Assembly (NCBI RefSeq): GCF_013031405.1 | Contig: NZ_WPZY01000004.1 | Coordinates: forward strand, 186,001 to 250,000 | DNA from: Ruegeria sp. HKCCD8929 | GTDB taxonomy: Bacteria > Pseudomonadota > Alphaproteobacteria > Rhodobacterales > Rhodobacteraceae | Direction: 5' to 3' | Length of the DNA: 64,000 nt | Notes under the pieces: model-generated | Database searches by the model: none | What the model saw: the letters and a program-made list of their open reading frames with translations, nothing else | Told to the model about the DNA's origin: nothing | Part shown: positions 10,001 to 17,181 of the stretch, piece after piece | Layout: each line of letters opens with the position of its first letter | Numbering within the stretch: the stretch's first letter is position 1 | Program-made: the position numbers and the translations under genes

Positions 10001-10425
10001 GCGAGGCATGCGCCCGGCTTCTGCCGGATATGCACCAGGCGGACCGTGAGGCGCTGAGGGCCGAGGCTGAGGCGGTGCTGAACGCGCCCCATCTTGCGCA
10101 TTTCTTCTCAGCCGAAACACTGGCCGAGGTGCCGGTGACGGCGGCGTTGAACGGTCGCAGGATGCATGGCTTGATCGACCGGCTGATCGTGACCGAGACC
10201 GAGGTGCAGGCCATTGATTTCAAATCGAATGCCACCGTTCCCGACACGCCCGAGGCCTGCCCCGAGGGGCTGCTGCGGCAGATGGGCGCTTATGCTCAGG
10301 CGCTCGCTCAGATCTACCCGGAGCGCCGGATCACCACCGCCATCCTGTGGACCCGCACCGCGCGCTTGATGCCCCTGCCACACGATCTTGTGACAGATGC
10401 GCTGTCGCGTACCCAGATATCTTGA
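7063..10425 (+). CDS. addA: ATP-dependent helicase/nuclease subunit AddA
   Basis: A protein of 1120 residues. The start is the GTG at 7063, inside the addB stop (GTGA), giving MSPRDEATERQ; the frame is open upstream but would run far into addB. It is an SF1A UvrD-like helicase: Walker A NAGSGKT at 26-32, Walker B VDEAQD around 391-396, motif III GDKKQSIYSFQGADP and motif VI-like RMRLLYVALTRAEK. A C-terminal PDDEXK nuclease has GLIDRL and DFKS at about 1052. It forms the motor and one nuclease of the AddAB complex in homologous recombination repair. Length is typical. Confidence 0.95.
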   Translation: MSPRDEATERQVQAARPDASTWLAANAGSGKTRVLTDRVARLLLNNVQPQHILCLTYTKAAASEMQNRLFKRLGEWAMLDDTRLLSQLTDLGVEGAIDPDRLAHARTLFARAIETPGGLKIQTIHSFCASLLRRFPLEAGVSPQFSEMEDRAAALLREEIIEDFADSPQAYLVDAVARFVTDTGFDSLTQAVARNRDAFVEPCDWDGLLHRFGLPDGFNEQALLDAVYLGGEVELIRSILPALTESGGNNAKAAVKLAAFVEPTLVNLSVLEGVFLTGASAKEPFTAKIGGFPTKALREGALAEKMPRLEALMLRIEDARERRLALVAAQKSLALHRFAAAFLPEYERRKQLRGWLDFDDLILKARRLLNDLAVAAWVLYRLDGGIDHILVDEAQDTSPEQWDVVEKLAQEFTSGEGARSDVERTIFVVGDKKQSIYSFQGADPEAFDRMQREFGRKLTESGSNLEDLTLEFSFRSSTAILKLVDLVFEDRADSGFHKDALHRAFKADLPGRVDLWPVVEKVEEEEDGDWTDPVDRPGARHHTVILAEQVAQSIKAMIERGETIPEDREKPAEFVRRKVRPGDFLILVQRRSDLFAEIIRACKSAGLPIAGADRLKVGAELAVKDLAALLSFLATPEDSLSLATVLKSPLFGWSEQQLFDLAHRRDEQYLWAALRRREAEFPETLAILNDLRGQTDFLRPYDLIERILTRHDGRRQLLGRLGPEAEDGINALLSQALAYERTDIPSLTGFLVWMQTDDLEIKRQMSGVGDMIRVMTVHGAKGLEAPIVILPDTGARRAPTDDEVMLADGTPLWRMSKDVSPKVIAQAREAAQAKQMAERMRLLYVALTRAEKWLIVGAAGDVGKDGSSWYRMVETAMERAGATAIPGTEIHRLEHGDWDGLPLAEGEGKPEAAKASLPDQFLRTAPEPEAPQETLSPSDLGGAKALPGDQGLDEEAAKLRGTRLHLLLEHLPGIGPSERGEACARLLPDMHQADREALRAEAEAVLNAPHLAHFFSAETLAEVPVTAALNGRRMHGLIDRLIVTETEVQAIDFKSNATVPDTPEACPEGLLRQMGAYAQALAQIYPERRITTAILWTRTARLMPLPHDLVTDALSRTQIS

Positions 10426-10450
10426 CCTCCCATAGGCGCGCACCTACTTT
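10422..10450 (+). promoter_or_regulatory. Putative sigma-70 promoter of trxA
   Basis: TTGACC (10422-10427) and TACTTT (10445-10450) are separated by exactly 17 bases. The -35 hexamer is a near-consensus match and overlaps the addA stop; the -10 is weak (3 of 6). It sits about 37 bases ahead of the trxA start, allowing trxA expression independently of the addBA run. Confidence 0.5.
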
Positions 10451-10486
10451 CGATTCCCAAGCCCTTTCCCATTCAGGAGACAGAAT

Positions 10487-10807
10487 ATGTCCACCGTAGC
10501 CGTCACTGACGAAACCTTCGACGCCGAAGTCAAGAACTCGGACATCCCCGTTGTGGTGGATTTCTGGGCCGAGTGGTGCGGCCCCTGTAAGCAGATCGGC
10601 CCGGCCCTGGAAGAGCTGGCCGTCGAGTATGGCGACAAGGTGAAAATCGCCAAGGTCGACGTGGACAGAAACCCGAACGCAGCCGCTGCCATGGGCGTGC
10701 GCGGTATCCCGGCGCTGTTCATCTTCAAGGACGGTCAGGTGATCTCGAACCGTGCGGGTGCGGCACCGAAAGCGGCGCTGCAAAGCTGGATCGAAGAGTC
10801 GATCTGA
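10487..10807 (+). CDS. trxA: Thioredoxin
   Basis: A protein of 106 residues, the standard length for Trx1. The redox-active motif W-C31-G-P-C34 lies in [14 protein letters not shown], with the cis-proline loop [11 protein letters not shown]. It is a cytoplasmic general disulfide reductase (ribonucleotide reductase, Msr proteins, PAPS reductase) recycled by thioredoxin reductase. MsrA elsewhere in this window is a possible substrate, but appears exported. It is flanked by its own promoter and a strong intrinsic terminator, so it is probably a monocistronic gene. Confidence 0.97.
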   Translation: MSTVAVTDETFDAEVKNSDIPVVVDFWAEWCGPCKQIGPALEELAVEYGDKVKIAKVDVDRNPNAAAAMGVRGIPALFIFKDGQVISNRAGAAPKAALQSWIEESI

Positions 10808-10833
10808 CCCGGTTCACAACGGATTCAGGAAAG

Positions 10834-10856
10834 GCGCCCCAATCGGGGCGCTTTTT
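10834..10856 (+). terminator. Rho-independent terminator of trxA
   Basis: A perfect 7-bp stem GCGCCCC / GGGGCGC with loop AATC (10834-10851) followed by five T residues and a further T-rich stretch. It starts 26 bases after the trxA stop codon. Confidence 0.9.
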
Positions 10857-10857
10857 C

Positions 10858-10875
10858 GTTTTGTACGTTTTGTAC
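10858..10875. repeat. Perfect 9-bp tandem repeat GTTTTGTAC x2
   Basis: GTTTTGTAC occurs twice back to back right after the trxA terminator. The second copy runs into the palindrome TGTACA (10871-10876), and another TGTACA is at 10903-10908. The spacing of TGTAC cores is 9 bases between the first two and about 32 to the third. This could be an operator for the downstream Lin0512 pair; no regulator was identified. Confidence 0.5.
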
Positions 10876-11030
10876 AGGGGTCCGAGGGGCCGCAGTCCGG
10901 CTTGTACATCTTTCCGGCCCCCAGAAACGGCATCGACAGAAGGACTTCTGGCCGGATGCCGGTCGTGATTTTGGACCTTTCCCCGGACCCGCCCGCATGA
11001 AAGTTTGCGGCAACAAGGACAGGAGGCAAC

Positions 11031-11381
11031 ATGGCCAAGACACGGGTTCTGGTGGAGTTCGGCATGGGCACATCGCTCAGGCGCGAGGACTATACCGAGG
11101 CGGCGCGGCGGGCGCTGAAGGATGCGCTGTGGCATAACTCGGTGAATATGGCCGAGCTGTTCGGATTTCCGAAAGAGGCGATGATCATCGACGCCGAGAT
11201 CGGGGTGCAGGAGCCGGGCAGGGTGGATGTGGCTGCGCTGAAAGAGATCTTCCCCTATGGGCAGCCCACCATCACCGTCACCAAAGGCGGGTTGGATATC
11301 GACAAGCCGCATACAGAAGGCCGCACGGTCGTGGCCAATGCCGCCGTCATCGTCTCGTTCGACATGGAGCCTGCCGCATGA
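11031..11381 (+). CDS. Lin0512 family protein (first copy)
   Basis: A protein of 116 residues resembling the Lin0512/CHP02058 family of uncharacterised small bacterial proteins. The N-terminal VEFGMGTSLRREDYTEAARRALKDAL and the GVQEP, TVTKGGLDI and VANAAVIV segments recur in the next gene. No signal peptide, transmembrane helix or catalytic motif is apparent. It overlaps its paralogue by 4 bp (ATGA), so the two are very likely co-translated and may form a heteromer. A ring-opening or tautomerase-like fold has been suggested only by general resemblance; function is unknown. Confidence 0.75.
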   Translation: MAKTRVLVEFGMGTSLRREDYTEAARRALKDALWHNSVNMAELFGFPKEAMIIDAEIGVQEPGRVDVAALKEIFPYGQPTITVTKGGLDIDKPHTEGRTVVANAAVIVSFDMEPAA

Positions 11382-11743
11382 GCCTGAAACGTATCATTGT
11401 CGAGATGGGAACCGGTAACGACCTCTATGGGCAGGACTATACCAAGGCCGCCCGGCGCGCGGTGCAGGATGCGCTGCATCATTCCTCGATCACCCTGTTT
11501 TCGAAGCTGGGCGTGGATCATGCCGAGATGCAGGTGAAGGTCACGATTGGCGTGCAGAAGCCCGACGCGGTGGATTGCGATCTTGTAGCCAGTGACCTGC
11601 CGCGCGGGCGGGCCGAGGTGCGTGCGGTCATCGGCGGTCTGGATGTCGAGGACGCCGAGGCCGGAACCCGGCATGTGGTGGCCACGGCGGCCATCGAGGC
11701 GTTCGTGCCGGACATGGAAGGGCAATATGTGCTGAGCACATAA
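11378..11743 (+). CDS. Lin0512 family protein (second, tandem copy)
   Basis: A 121-residue paralogue of the preceding gene. Both share the pattern VE(F/M)GTG..L...DYT.AARRA..DAL.H.S, then G.D.AE....IGVQ.P and GGLD........T..V...A.I. The two appear to derive from a tandem duplication followed by divergence. It ends immediately before an intrinsic terminator, so the pair forms a two-gene operon with no recognisable enzyme neighbour. Function is unknown. Confidence 0.75.
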   Translation: MSLKRIIVEMGTGNDLYGQDYTKAARRAVQDALHHSSITLFSKLGVDHAEMQVKVTIGVQKPDAVDCDLVASDLPRGRAEVRAVIGGLDVEDAEAGTRHVVATAAIEAFVPDMEGQYVLST

Positions 11744-11749
11744 AGAAAA

Positions 11750-11773
11750 AGCCGCTCGGCTATTCGAGCGGCT
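11750..11773. terminator. Bidirectional intrinsic terminator
   Basis: A 9-bp stem AGCCGCTCG / CGAGCGGCT with loop GCTATT. An A run lies on the left (aagaaaaa) and a T-containing tail on the right (CTTCTAT). It lies between the convergent Lin0512 pair and the DUF1127 gene and can serve both, being better for the minus strand, where the A run reads as a U tract. Confidence 0.8.
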
Positions 11774-11802
11774 CTTCTATCCTTGGTGATCCTTGGGTTG
11801 GA

Positions 11803-11997
11803 TCAGATGTTGGCGATGTCGCCGCGGCTCAGGCCGATGTCATCCAGCTGTTCGTCGGTCAGTTTGGCCAGAATCTTCCGGGTTTTCCGGTTTTCGTTCC
11901 AGCTGACGACGGCGGTTTTTGCCGAGATGATTGCGTCCACTACATGGAGAACGGTGACTGCTCCGAGCGGCGCATGGATGTTTGCGGTAGTTGCCAT
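11803..11997 (-). CDS. DUF1127 (YjiS-like) small protein
   Basis: A protein of 64 residues starting at the ATG at 11997, which has AAGGAA 7-8 bases upstream; an upstream in-frame ATG at 12051 would add 18 residues. The C-terminus WNENRKTRKILAKLTDEQLDDIGLSRGDI is the conserved arginine-rich DUF1127 motif. Members of this family in alphaproteobacteria are small, often stress-induced, RNA-binding or regulatory proteins (for example CcaF1 in Rhodobacter). It is transcribed divergently from hslV. Confidence 0.85.
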   Translation of the reverse strand: MATTANIHAPLGAVTVLHVVDAIISAKTAVVSWNENRKTRKILAKLTDEQLDDIGLSRGDIANI

Positions 11998-12193
11998 TTG
12001 CGCATTCCTTGAAGTTGAAACAGCCGACCCCTCGTCGGTTGTGAGGCTCATGTAGGCCTTTCCCCCGAGTCCTACAAATGACGGTTCGACAGCCCCGAAT
12101 TGCGTTTTGTGCATATCTTGCCGCAAGCCGTTAACCCGTTGCGCCCAAAGGCGGTTCGGCCCATATAGTGTGCGCAACATATCGGAGGCACTC

Positions 12194-12751
12194 ATGGCAG
12201 ACAGCGATTTCCCCGGATGGCACGGCACCACGATCATCGGCGTCAAGAAGGGCGGCCATGTGGTGATCGCGGGTGACGGGCAGGTCAGCCTGGGCCAGAC
12301 CGTGATCAAGGGCACCGCGCGCAAGGTGCGGCGGCTGAGCCCCGGCGGGTTCGAGATTGTGGCGGGCTTTGCCGGGTCGACGGCGGACGCCTTTACCCTG
12401 CTGGAACGGCTTGAGGCCAAGCTTGAGGGCACCCCCGGTCAACTGGCCCGGGCCAGCGTCGAACTGGCCAAGGACTGGCGCACCGACAAGTATTTGCAAA
12501 AGCTCGAGGCGATGCTGATCGTGACCGACGGCAAGGATCTGTTCGTGATCACCGGGGCAGGTGATGTGCTGGAGCCCGAACACAACGTGGCCGCCATCGG
12601 ATCGGGCGGGAACTTTGCGCTGGCCGCGGCGCGGGCGATGATGGACAGTGAAAAGACCGCCGAGCAGGTCGCACGCGAGGCGATGGCGATTGCGGCGGAT
12701 ATCTGCGTTTATACCAACGGCAATCTGACGGTTGAAACGATTGGAGGGTGA
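12194..12751 (+). CDS. hslV: ATP-dependent protease proteolytic subunit HslV
   Basis: A protein of 185 residues. The ATG at 12194 was chosen for its GGAGG at 12184-12188. It is a threonine peptidase of the proteasome beta fold, with [23 protein letters not shown] near the start. The nucleophile threonine is at position 12 after a short propeptide ending in HG, so processing must remove 11 residues instead of only the initiator Met as in E. coli. It forms dodecamers capped by HslU hexamers. hslU lies about 630 bp downstream, separated by an oppositely oriented gene, an unusual break of the hslVU pair. Confidence 0.96.
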   Translation: MADSDFPGWHGTTIIGVKKGGHVVIAGDGQVSLGQTVIKGTARKVRRLSPGGFEIVAGFAGSTADAFTLLERLEAKLEGTPGQLARASVELAKDWRTDKYLQKLEAMLIVTDGKDLFVITGAGDVLEPEHNVAAIGSGGNFALAAARAMMDSEKTAEQVAREAMAIAADICVYTNGNLTVETIGG

Positions 12752-12768
12752 GCCCTAGCTCACCCTCC
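12743..12768. terminator. Strong hairpin over the hslV stop codon
   Basis: A perfect 11-bp inverted repeat GGAGGGTGAGC / GCTCACCCTCC with loop CCTA. The hslV TGA lies within the left arm, and the DM13 gene converging from the right ends 10 bases away. No U tract follows on either strand, so it may act as an mRNA 3' stabiliser or a weak bidirectional terminator. Confidence 0.55.
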
Positions 12769-12778
12769 GGTCATTGCG

Positions 12779-13177
12779 TCACTTGATGCTGGCGACCCCC
12801 AGCGGAACGCCCGCGACCTCGCACCAGATATAGACCTCGTTATGGGCCGAGATGTCCCAGGTGGCGGGCACGGCATAGCGCTGCTTGCCGGTCAGGTTCA
12901 GAAGCGCGCCCAGCTTGGTGTCAGGATCATATGTGCCGTCCTTGCCCAGCGCGACGCGCGGGTCGGGGCCGCCATCCAGCGAGAAGTCGTCGCCCAGTTC
13001 GACGATATAGCGGTCGCCCTCTTTCACCACTGTGACCGAACCGGTGGTCACGTGGTTCGAACGACCCTCGAAGGTGCCTTTGGCGCCGCCCGCAAGCGCG
13101 GCAGTGGTCCCGGCAAAGGTCAGCGCGGCACCGGTGGCGGCGGCGGCAACGAACAATGAGCGGCGGGTCATGGTCAT
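12779..13177 (-). CDS. DM13-domain protein with Tat-like signal
   Basis: A protein of 132 residues from the ATG at 13177, which has GGAG 9 bases upstream. The N-terminus MTMTRRSLFVAAAATGAALTF contains a twin-arginine-like TRRSLF followed by a hydrophobic core and an ALA cleavage site, so export by Tat is likely. The mature part (GRSNHVTTGSVTVVKEGDRYIVELGDDFSLDGGPDPRVALGKDG, then a conserved YIWCEVAGVPLG) matches the DM13 domain, proposed to be a redox or cytochrome-like module with a nearly invariant cysteine. It is embedded between hslV and hslU. Its physiological role is unknown. Confidence 0.75.
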   Translation of the reverse strand: MTMTRRSLFVAAAATGAALTFAGTTAALAGGAKGTFEGRSNHVTTGSVTVVKEGDRYIVELGDDFSLDGGPDPRVALGKDGTYDPDTKLGALLNLTGKQRYAVPATWDISAHNEVYIWCEVAGVPLGVASIK

Positions 13178-13381
13178 GATGGGTATCTCCGTGGATATCA
13201 GGTCAGGCGGCATTGCCTGCCTGCATCATCTGTATCCCTGACGCGGTGGTTGGAAAGGGGGTCTCACAACCCCCTGAAGTTGCGTGTTCCCGCGGTGTTT
13301 CGGCGTGAGCGTTTCGTGATCGGCTTGTGTTTTCGCGCCCCATGCTTAGGTTCCGGGGCGAAGCAACGAGATTGAGAGCAC

Positions 13382-14689
13382 ATGACCGATCTGACCCCGC
13401 GCGAGATTGTCTCGGAACTGGACCGTTTCATCATCGGCCAGAAGGATGCCAAACGGGCCGTGGCTGTGGCGCTGCGCAACCGCTGGCGGCGCAAGCAACT
13501 GCCCGATGATATTCGTGACGAGGTTTATCCCAAGAACATCCTGATGATCGGCCCCACCGGCGTCGGCAAGACCGAGATCAGCCGCCGGTTGGCGCGTCTG
13601 GCCCGCGCGCCCTTCATCAAGGTCGAGGCGACCAAGTTCACCGAGGTAGGCTATGTGGGCCGCGATGTGGAACAGATCGTGCGCGATCTGGCCGATGCCG
13701 CCATCCTGCAGACCCGCGAATTCATGCGCGAGGACGTGAAGGCCAACGCGCACACCGCCGCCGAGGAACGGGTGATCACCGCAATTGCCGGCGAGGATGC
13801 CCGCGAGGGCACTCGCGACATGTTCCGCAAGAAGCTGAAGGCGGGCGAGCTGGACGATACGATGATCGAGCTTGAGGTGGCCGACACCTCGAACCCGATG
13901 CCGATGTTCGACATTCCCGGCCAGCCGGGCGGGCAGATGGGGATGATGAATCTGGGCGATATTTTCGGCAAGGCGTTCGGCGGGCGCACCGTCAAGCGGC
14001 GGATGACCGTGGCCGAAAGCTATGAGGTGCTGATCGGGGAAGAGGCGGACAAGCTGCTGGACGACGAAACCGTGGCCCGCACCGCGCTGGATGCGGTCGA
14101 GCAGAACGGGATCGTGTTTCTGGACGAGATCGACAAGGTCTGCGCCCGCACCGAGGCGCGCGGCGGCGACGTCAGCCGCGAGGGCGTGCAGCGCGACCTG
14201 CTGCCGCTGATCGAGGGCACCACGGTTTCGACCAAGCACGGGCCGGTCAAGACCGACCATATCCTGTTCATCGCCAGCGGCGCGTTCCACATCGCCAAGC
14301 CCTCGGACCTGTTGCCGGAATTGCAGGGCCGTCTGCCGATCCGGGTTGAGCTGCGGGCGCTGACCGAAGAGGATTTCGTGCGCATCCTGACCGAGACCGA
14401 CAACGCGCTGACCCTGCAATACACCGCCCTGATGGGCACCGAGAACGTGACCGTCACCTTTACCGAGGACGGTATCTCGGCCCTGGCTCATATCGCGGCA
14501 GAGGTGAACCAGAGCGTCGAAAACATCGGCGCGCGGCGGCTTTATACGGTGATGGAGCGGGTGTTCGAGGAGCTGTCCTTTACCGCGCCCGACCGGTCCG
14601 GCGAGGGCATTACGGTGGATGCGGGCTTCGTTCAGGAAAACCTGGGCGAGTTGACCAAGTCCACCGATCTCAGCCGCTATGTTCTTTAA
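13382..14689 (+). CDS. hslU: ATP-dependent protease ATPase subunit HslU
   Basis: A protein of 435 residues, an AAA+ ClpX-like unfoldase. Walker A GPTGVGKT is at 57-64, Walker B FLDEID with D248, and the sensor and arginine-finger region includes [14 protein letters not shown]. The I-domain lies between Walker A and B, as in the family. The C-terminus STDLSRYVL is the tail that inserts into HslV to activate it. It forms the heat-shock protease HslUV with the upstream hslV. No clear heat-shock promoter with proper spacing was found ahead of it. Confidence 0.97.
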   Translation: MTDLTPREIVSELDRFIIGQKDAKRAVAVALRNRWRRKQLPDDIRDEVYPKNILMIGPTGVGKTEISRRLARLARAPFIKVEATKFTEVGYVGRDVEQIVRDLADAAILQTREFMREDVKANAHTAAEERVITAIAGEDAREGTRDMFRKKLKAGELDDTMIELEVADTSNPMPMFDIPGQPGGQMGMMNLGDIFGKAFGGRTVKRRMTVAESYEVLIGEEADKLLDDETVARTALDAVEQNGIVFLDEIDKVCARTEARGGDVSREGVQRDLLPLIEGTTVSTKHGPVKTDHILFIASGAFHIAKPSDLLPELQGRLPIRVELRALTEEDFVRILTETDNALTLQYTALMGTENVTVTFTEDGISALAHIAAEVNQSVENIGARRLYTVMERVFEELSFTAPDRSGEGITVDAGFVQENLGELTKSTDLSRYVL

Positions 14690-14690
14690 G

Positions 14691-14812
14691 GCGGGTCGCG
14701 TTGAATCGCGGCCTCCAACACGGGCGAAGGCGTTGTGCTTCGCCAACGCCGCCGCGCCGATGCCTTCGGGGTCACAATTTTGATCAAACGCGACCTGCTC
14801 TGGACCCGCCGG
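14691..14812. other. Structured intergenic stretch after hslU
   Basis: Outer arms GGCGGGTC (14691-14698) and its complement GACCCGCC near the end, plus GTCGCGTT pairing with AACGCGAC around 14783, could fold into a long stem. Inside are two mutually exclusive hairpins: GGCGAAG (14723-14729) with CTTCGCC (14738-14744), and GGCGTTG (14729-14735) with CAACGCC (14744-14750). Seen by eye only; no energy was computed. Confidence 0.35.
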
Positions 14813-14857
14813 GATAATCCGCTAGCGTGTGGCTGACGAAAACGGAGGTTGGGTGTC

Positions 14858-15964
14858 TTGCGGTTCCTGCCAGTGCTGGTCGCGGTCGTGTGGCTGGCCG
14901 CCTGCACAGATCGAAGTTCCTTTGTGTTGGTGCCCGACGCCGTTGACGTCGGCACACCCCGAACCGTGTTTGCCGCCTCGGCCCGTGCGCGTGAGGCGGA
15001 CGGGTCTTATGGGTATCGGCGGGCGGACAGGCTGCAGTTTCTTGAGCTGACCGTTTCGATCCCGCCGACGCACACACCGGGGAGCCTGAACCTTTCCTAC
15101 GGGCGGCCGGACCCGGAAACCCAGTTCGTGCTGGCCGGGCAGGAGGTGTTTGCCTCTCCGGAACCGCTGCGCCAGCGTCTACTGAACGATCAGCGCGAGC
15201 ATGGCTCGGCACTACGTGAGGTCACGCTGTTCGTGCATGGCTATAACGCGACCCAGAACGAAACCGCGTTTCGCGCCGCGCAACTGGCTAATGACATCGA
15301 AATTCCCGGATCGCTGATGATCTATTCCTGGCCCAGCCGGGCGCGAGCCTTTGGCTATGCCTACGATCTGGACAGTATGCTGTTTGCCCGCGACGGGCTG
15401 GAACAGACCATCCGCCAGCTCAAGGCATCGGGGGCCGAACGGATCGTGCTGGTGGCGCATTCCATGGGTGCGGCGCTGTCGATGGAGATGATGCGGCAGG
15501 CCGAGATCCGCGAGCCCGGCTGGTCGGACCGGATGCTGGAGGGCGTGGTGCTGATCTCGCCGGATCTGGATGTCGATGTGTTCCGGACGCAGATGGACCG
15601 GATCGGCACCGTGCCGCAGCCCTTCGTGGTCATGGTGTCGAGAAAGGACCCGGCGCTGAACATCTCGGCCCGCTTGCGGGGCACTGCCGAAAGCAGGCGG
15701 CTGGGCAATATCGACTCGATCGACAGGATCGCCGACTACCCGGTCGATGTGATCGACACCACCGCGTTCTCGGGCGATGCCGCATCGCGCCATTTCGTGG
15801 CCGCCACCTCGCCCGCGCTGGTCACCCTGCTCAGTTCCGCGCCCGCCATGGGCGAAGCTTTTGGGCCCGAGGAAACCAGTTTTGATTTCCTGATCCCCGG
15901 TGGCGTGGAAGTCAGCGGCCGAGCGAAAGAGATCATTCTGGCCCGGCCGGGCGAAAACCGGTGA
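14858..15964 (+). CDS. Alpha/beta-hydrolase lipoprotein (DUF900 / COG4782 type)
   Basis: A protein of 368 residues. The start is most likely the TTG at 14858: GGAGG at 14844-14848 is 9 bases upstream, and the earlier in-frame TTG at 14849 touches the ribosome site. The N-terminus MRFLPVLVAVVWLAAC is a lipoprotein signal with lipobox LAAC, so the mature protein is lipid-anchored. The DUF900 hydrolase domain follows: oxyanion-type FVHGYNATQNET and the nucleophile elbow AHSMG with S202. It is an esterase or lipase of unknown substrate. It overlaps the next gene, an MFS transporter, by 4 bp. Confidence 0.8.
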   Translation: MRFLPVLVAVVWLAACTDRSSFVLVPDAVDVGTPRTVFAASARAREADGSYGYRRADRLQFLELTVSIPPTHTPGSLNLSYGRPDPETQFVLAGQEVFASPEPLRQRLLNDQREHGSALREVTLFVHGYNATQNETAFRAAQLANDIEIPGSLMIYSWPSRARAFGYAYDLDSMLFARDGLEQTIRQLKASGAERIVLVAHSMGAALSMEMMRQAEIREPGWSDRMLEGVVLISPDLDVDVFRTQMDRIGTVPQPFVVMVSRKDPALNISARLRGTAESRRLGNIDSIDRIADYPVDVIDTTAFSGDAASRHFVAATSPALVTLLSSAPAMGEAFGPEETSFDFLIPGGVEVSGRAKEIILARPGENR

Positions 15965-17181
15965 GGCATAGCGGATTTCGCGATTATCTGACGGAAAATG
16001 CGCCATGGCTGGCCGCCGGGGTTTTGCTGACCTTTCTGTCCAGCTTCGGGCAGACCTTTTTCATCTCGATCTTCGCCGGTGAGATCCGCGCCGAGTTCGG
16101 GCTGAGCCATGGCGGCTGGGGCGGGATCTATACGCTGGGCACAACCGCCTCGGCGGTGGTGATGATCTGGGCCGGATCGTTGACGGATGTGTTCCGCGTG
16201 CGGGTTCTGGGGCCGCTGGTGCTGGCCGGGTTGGCGCTGGCGGCGCTGGCCATGGCGTTCAACGCCTGGGTATTTCTTCTGCCGCTGGTGATCTTTGCCC
16301 TGCGGCTGTTCGGTCAGGGGATGAGCACCCATATCGCCATGGTCGCGATGGCCCGCTGGTTCACCGCGACGCGGGGACGGGCGCTGTCGGTCGCGTCCAT
16401 GGGCTATGCAGTGGGTGAGGCAATGCTGCCGATCCTTTTTGTTGCCGCCATGGCGATCATCGACTGGCGGTTTCTGTGGGTCGTCGCGGCAGGGATTGCC
16501 TTGCTGGGTATCCCGGTTCTGACCCGCCTGCTGCGGCAGGAGCGCACGCCGCAAAGCATGGCCCAGGACTATGTCGCCGCCGGGATGGAGGGGCGGCACT
16601 GGGCCCGGGTTCAGGCGCTGCGCCATCCACTGTTCTGGTTCATTGTGCCGGTGCTGCTGACCCCGGCGGCCTTTGTGACCGCCTTTTTCTTTCATCAGGT
16701 GCATCTGGCCGAGATCAAGGGATGGCAGCATGTGGAGCTGGTGGCGCTGTTTCCTGTGTTCACCGGTGTCGCGACCCTGTCCATGTTCGCCGCCGGGTGG
16801 GCGCTGGACCGGTGGGGCACCGCGCGGATGATGCCGTTCTATCTGCTGCCGATGGCGGTTGGGTTCCTGATCTTTGCTTGGATCGGGTCCATCGGCGGCG
16901 CACTGCTGGGGATAGTGTTTCTGGGCCTGAGCACGGGGGCCAACAACACCCTGCCCAGCGCGTTCTGGGCCGAGTTCTACGGCACCCGCCATATCGGCGC
17001 GATCAAGGCGATGGCGACGGCGGTGATGGTGCTGGGCTCGGCCCTCGGGCCGGGACTGACCGGCGGGTTGATCGATTTGGGGCTGGAGCTTGAGGCGCAG
17101 TTCGTCGGGATCGCGGCCATCTTTACACTTGCCTGCGCCTGCGCATGGATCGGTATCCGGCGCGCGGTGCGCAGTCTCTAA
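15961..17181 (+). CDS. Major facilitator superfamily transporter
   Basis: A protein of 406 residues starting with GTG at 15961, overlapping the hydrolase stop. It is highly hydrophobic, consistent with 12 membrane segments. The N-half motif A region is LTDVFRVRVLGPLV, and the second half repeats GWALDRWGTARMM. It resembles MFS_1 permeases of the nitrate/oxalate or monocarboxylate type, but the substrate cannot be read from sequence. Translational coupling to the lipoprotein hydrolase suggests a shared substrate, for example uptake of a product released by the hydrolase; this is inference. It ends tail to tail with the Smr gene, overlapping by 4 bp. Confidence 0.85.
   Translation: MRHSGFRDYLTENAPWLAAGVLLTFLSSFGQTFFISIFAGEIRAEFGLSHGGWGGIYTLGTTASAVVMIWAGSLTDVFRVRVLGPLVLAGLALAALAMAFNAWVFLLPLVIFALRLFGQGMSTHIAMVAMARWFTATRGRALSVASMGYAVGEAMLPILFVAAMAIIDWRFLWVVAAGIALLGIPVLTRLLRQERTPQSMAQDYVAAGMEGRHWARVQALRHPLFWFIVPVLLTPAAFVTAFFFHQVHLAEIKGWQHVELVALFPVFTGVATLSMFAAGWALDRWGTARMMPFYLLPMAVGFLIFAWIGSIGGALLGIVFLGLSTGANNTLPSAFWAEFYGTRHIGAIKAMATAVMVLGSALGPGLTGGLIDLGLELEAQFVGIAAIFTLACACAWIGIRRAVRSL

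Noticed and set aside
13324..13343. Heat-shock-like promoter ahead of hslU (CTTG and CCCCAT)
   Set aside because: The two parts are only 10 bases apart, well below the spacing required of a sigma-32 promoter.
14778..14787. TTTGATCAAA palindrome between hslU and the hydrolase
   Set aside because: Resembles half of an FNR site but lacks the four-base spacer of TTGAT-N4-ATCAA.
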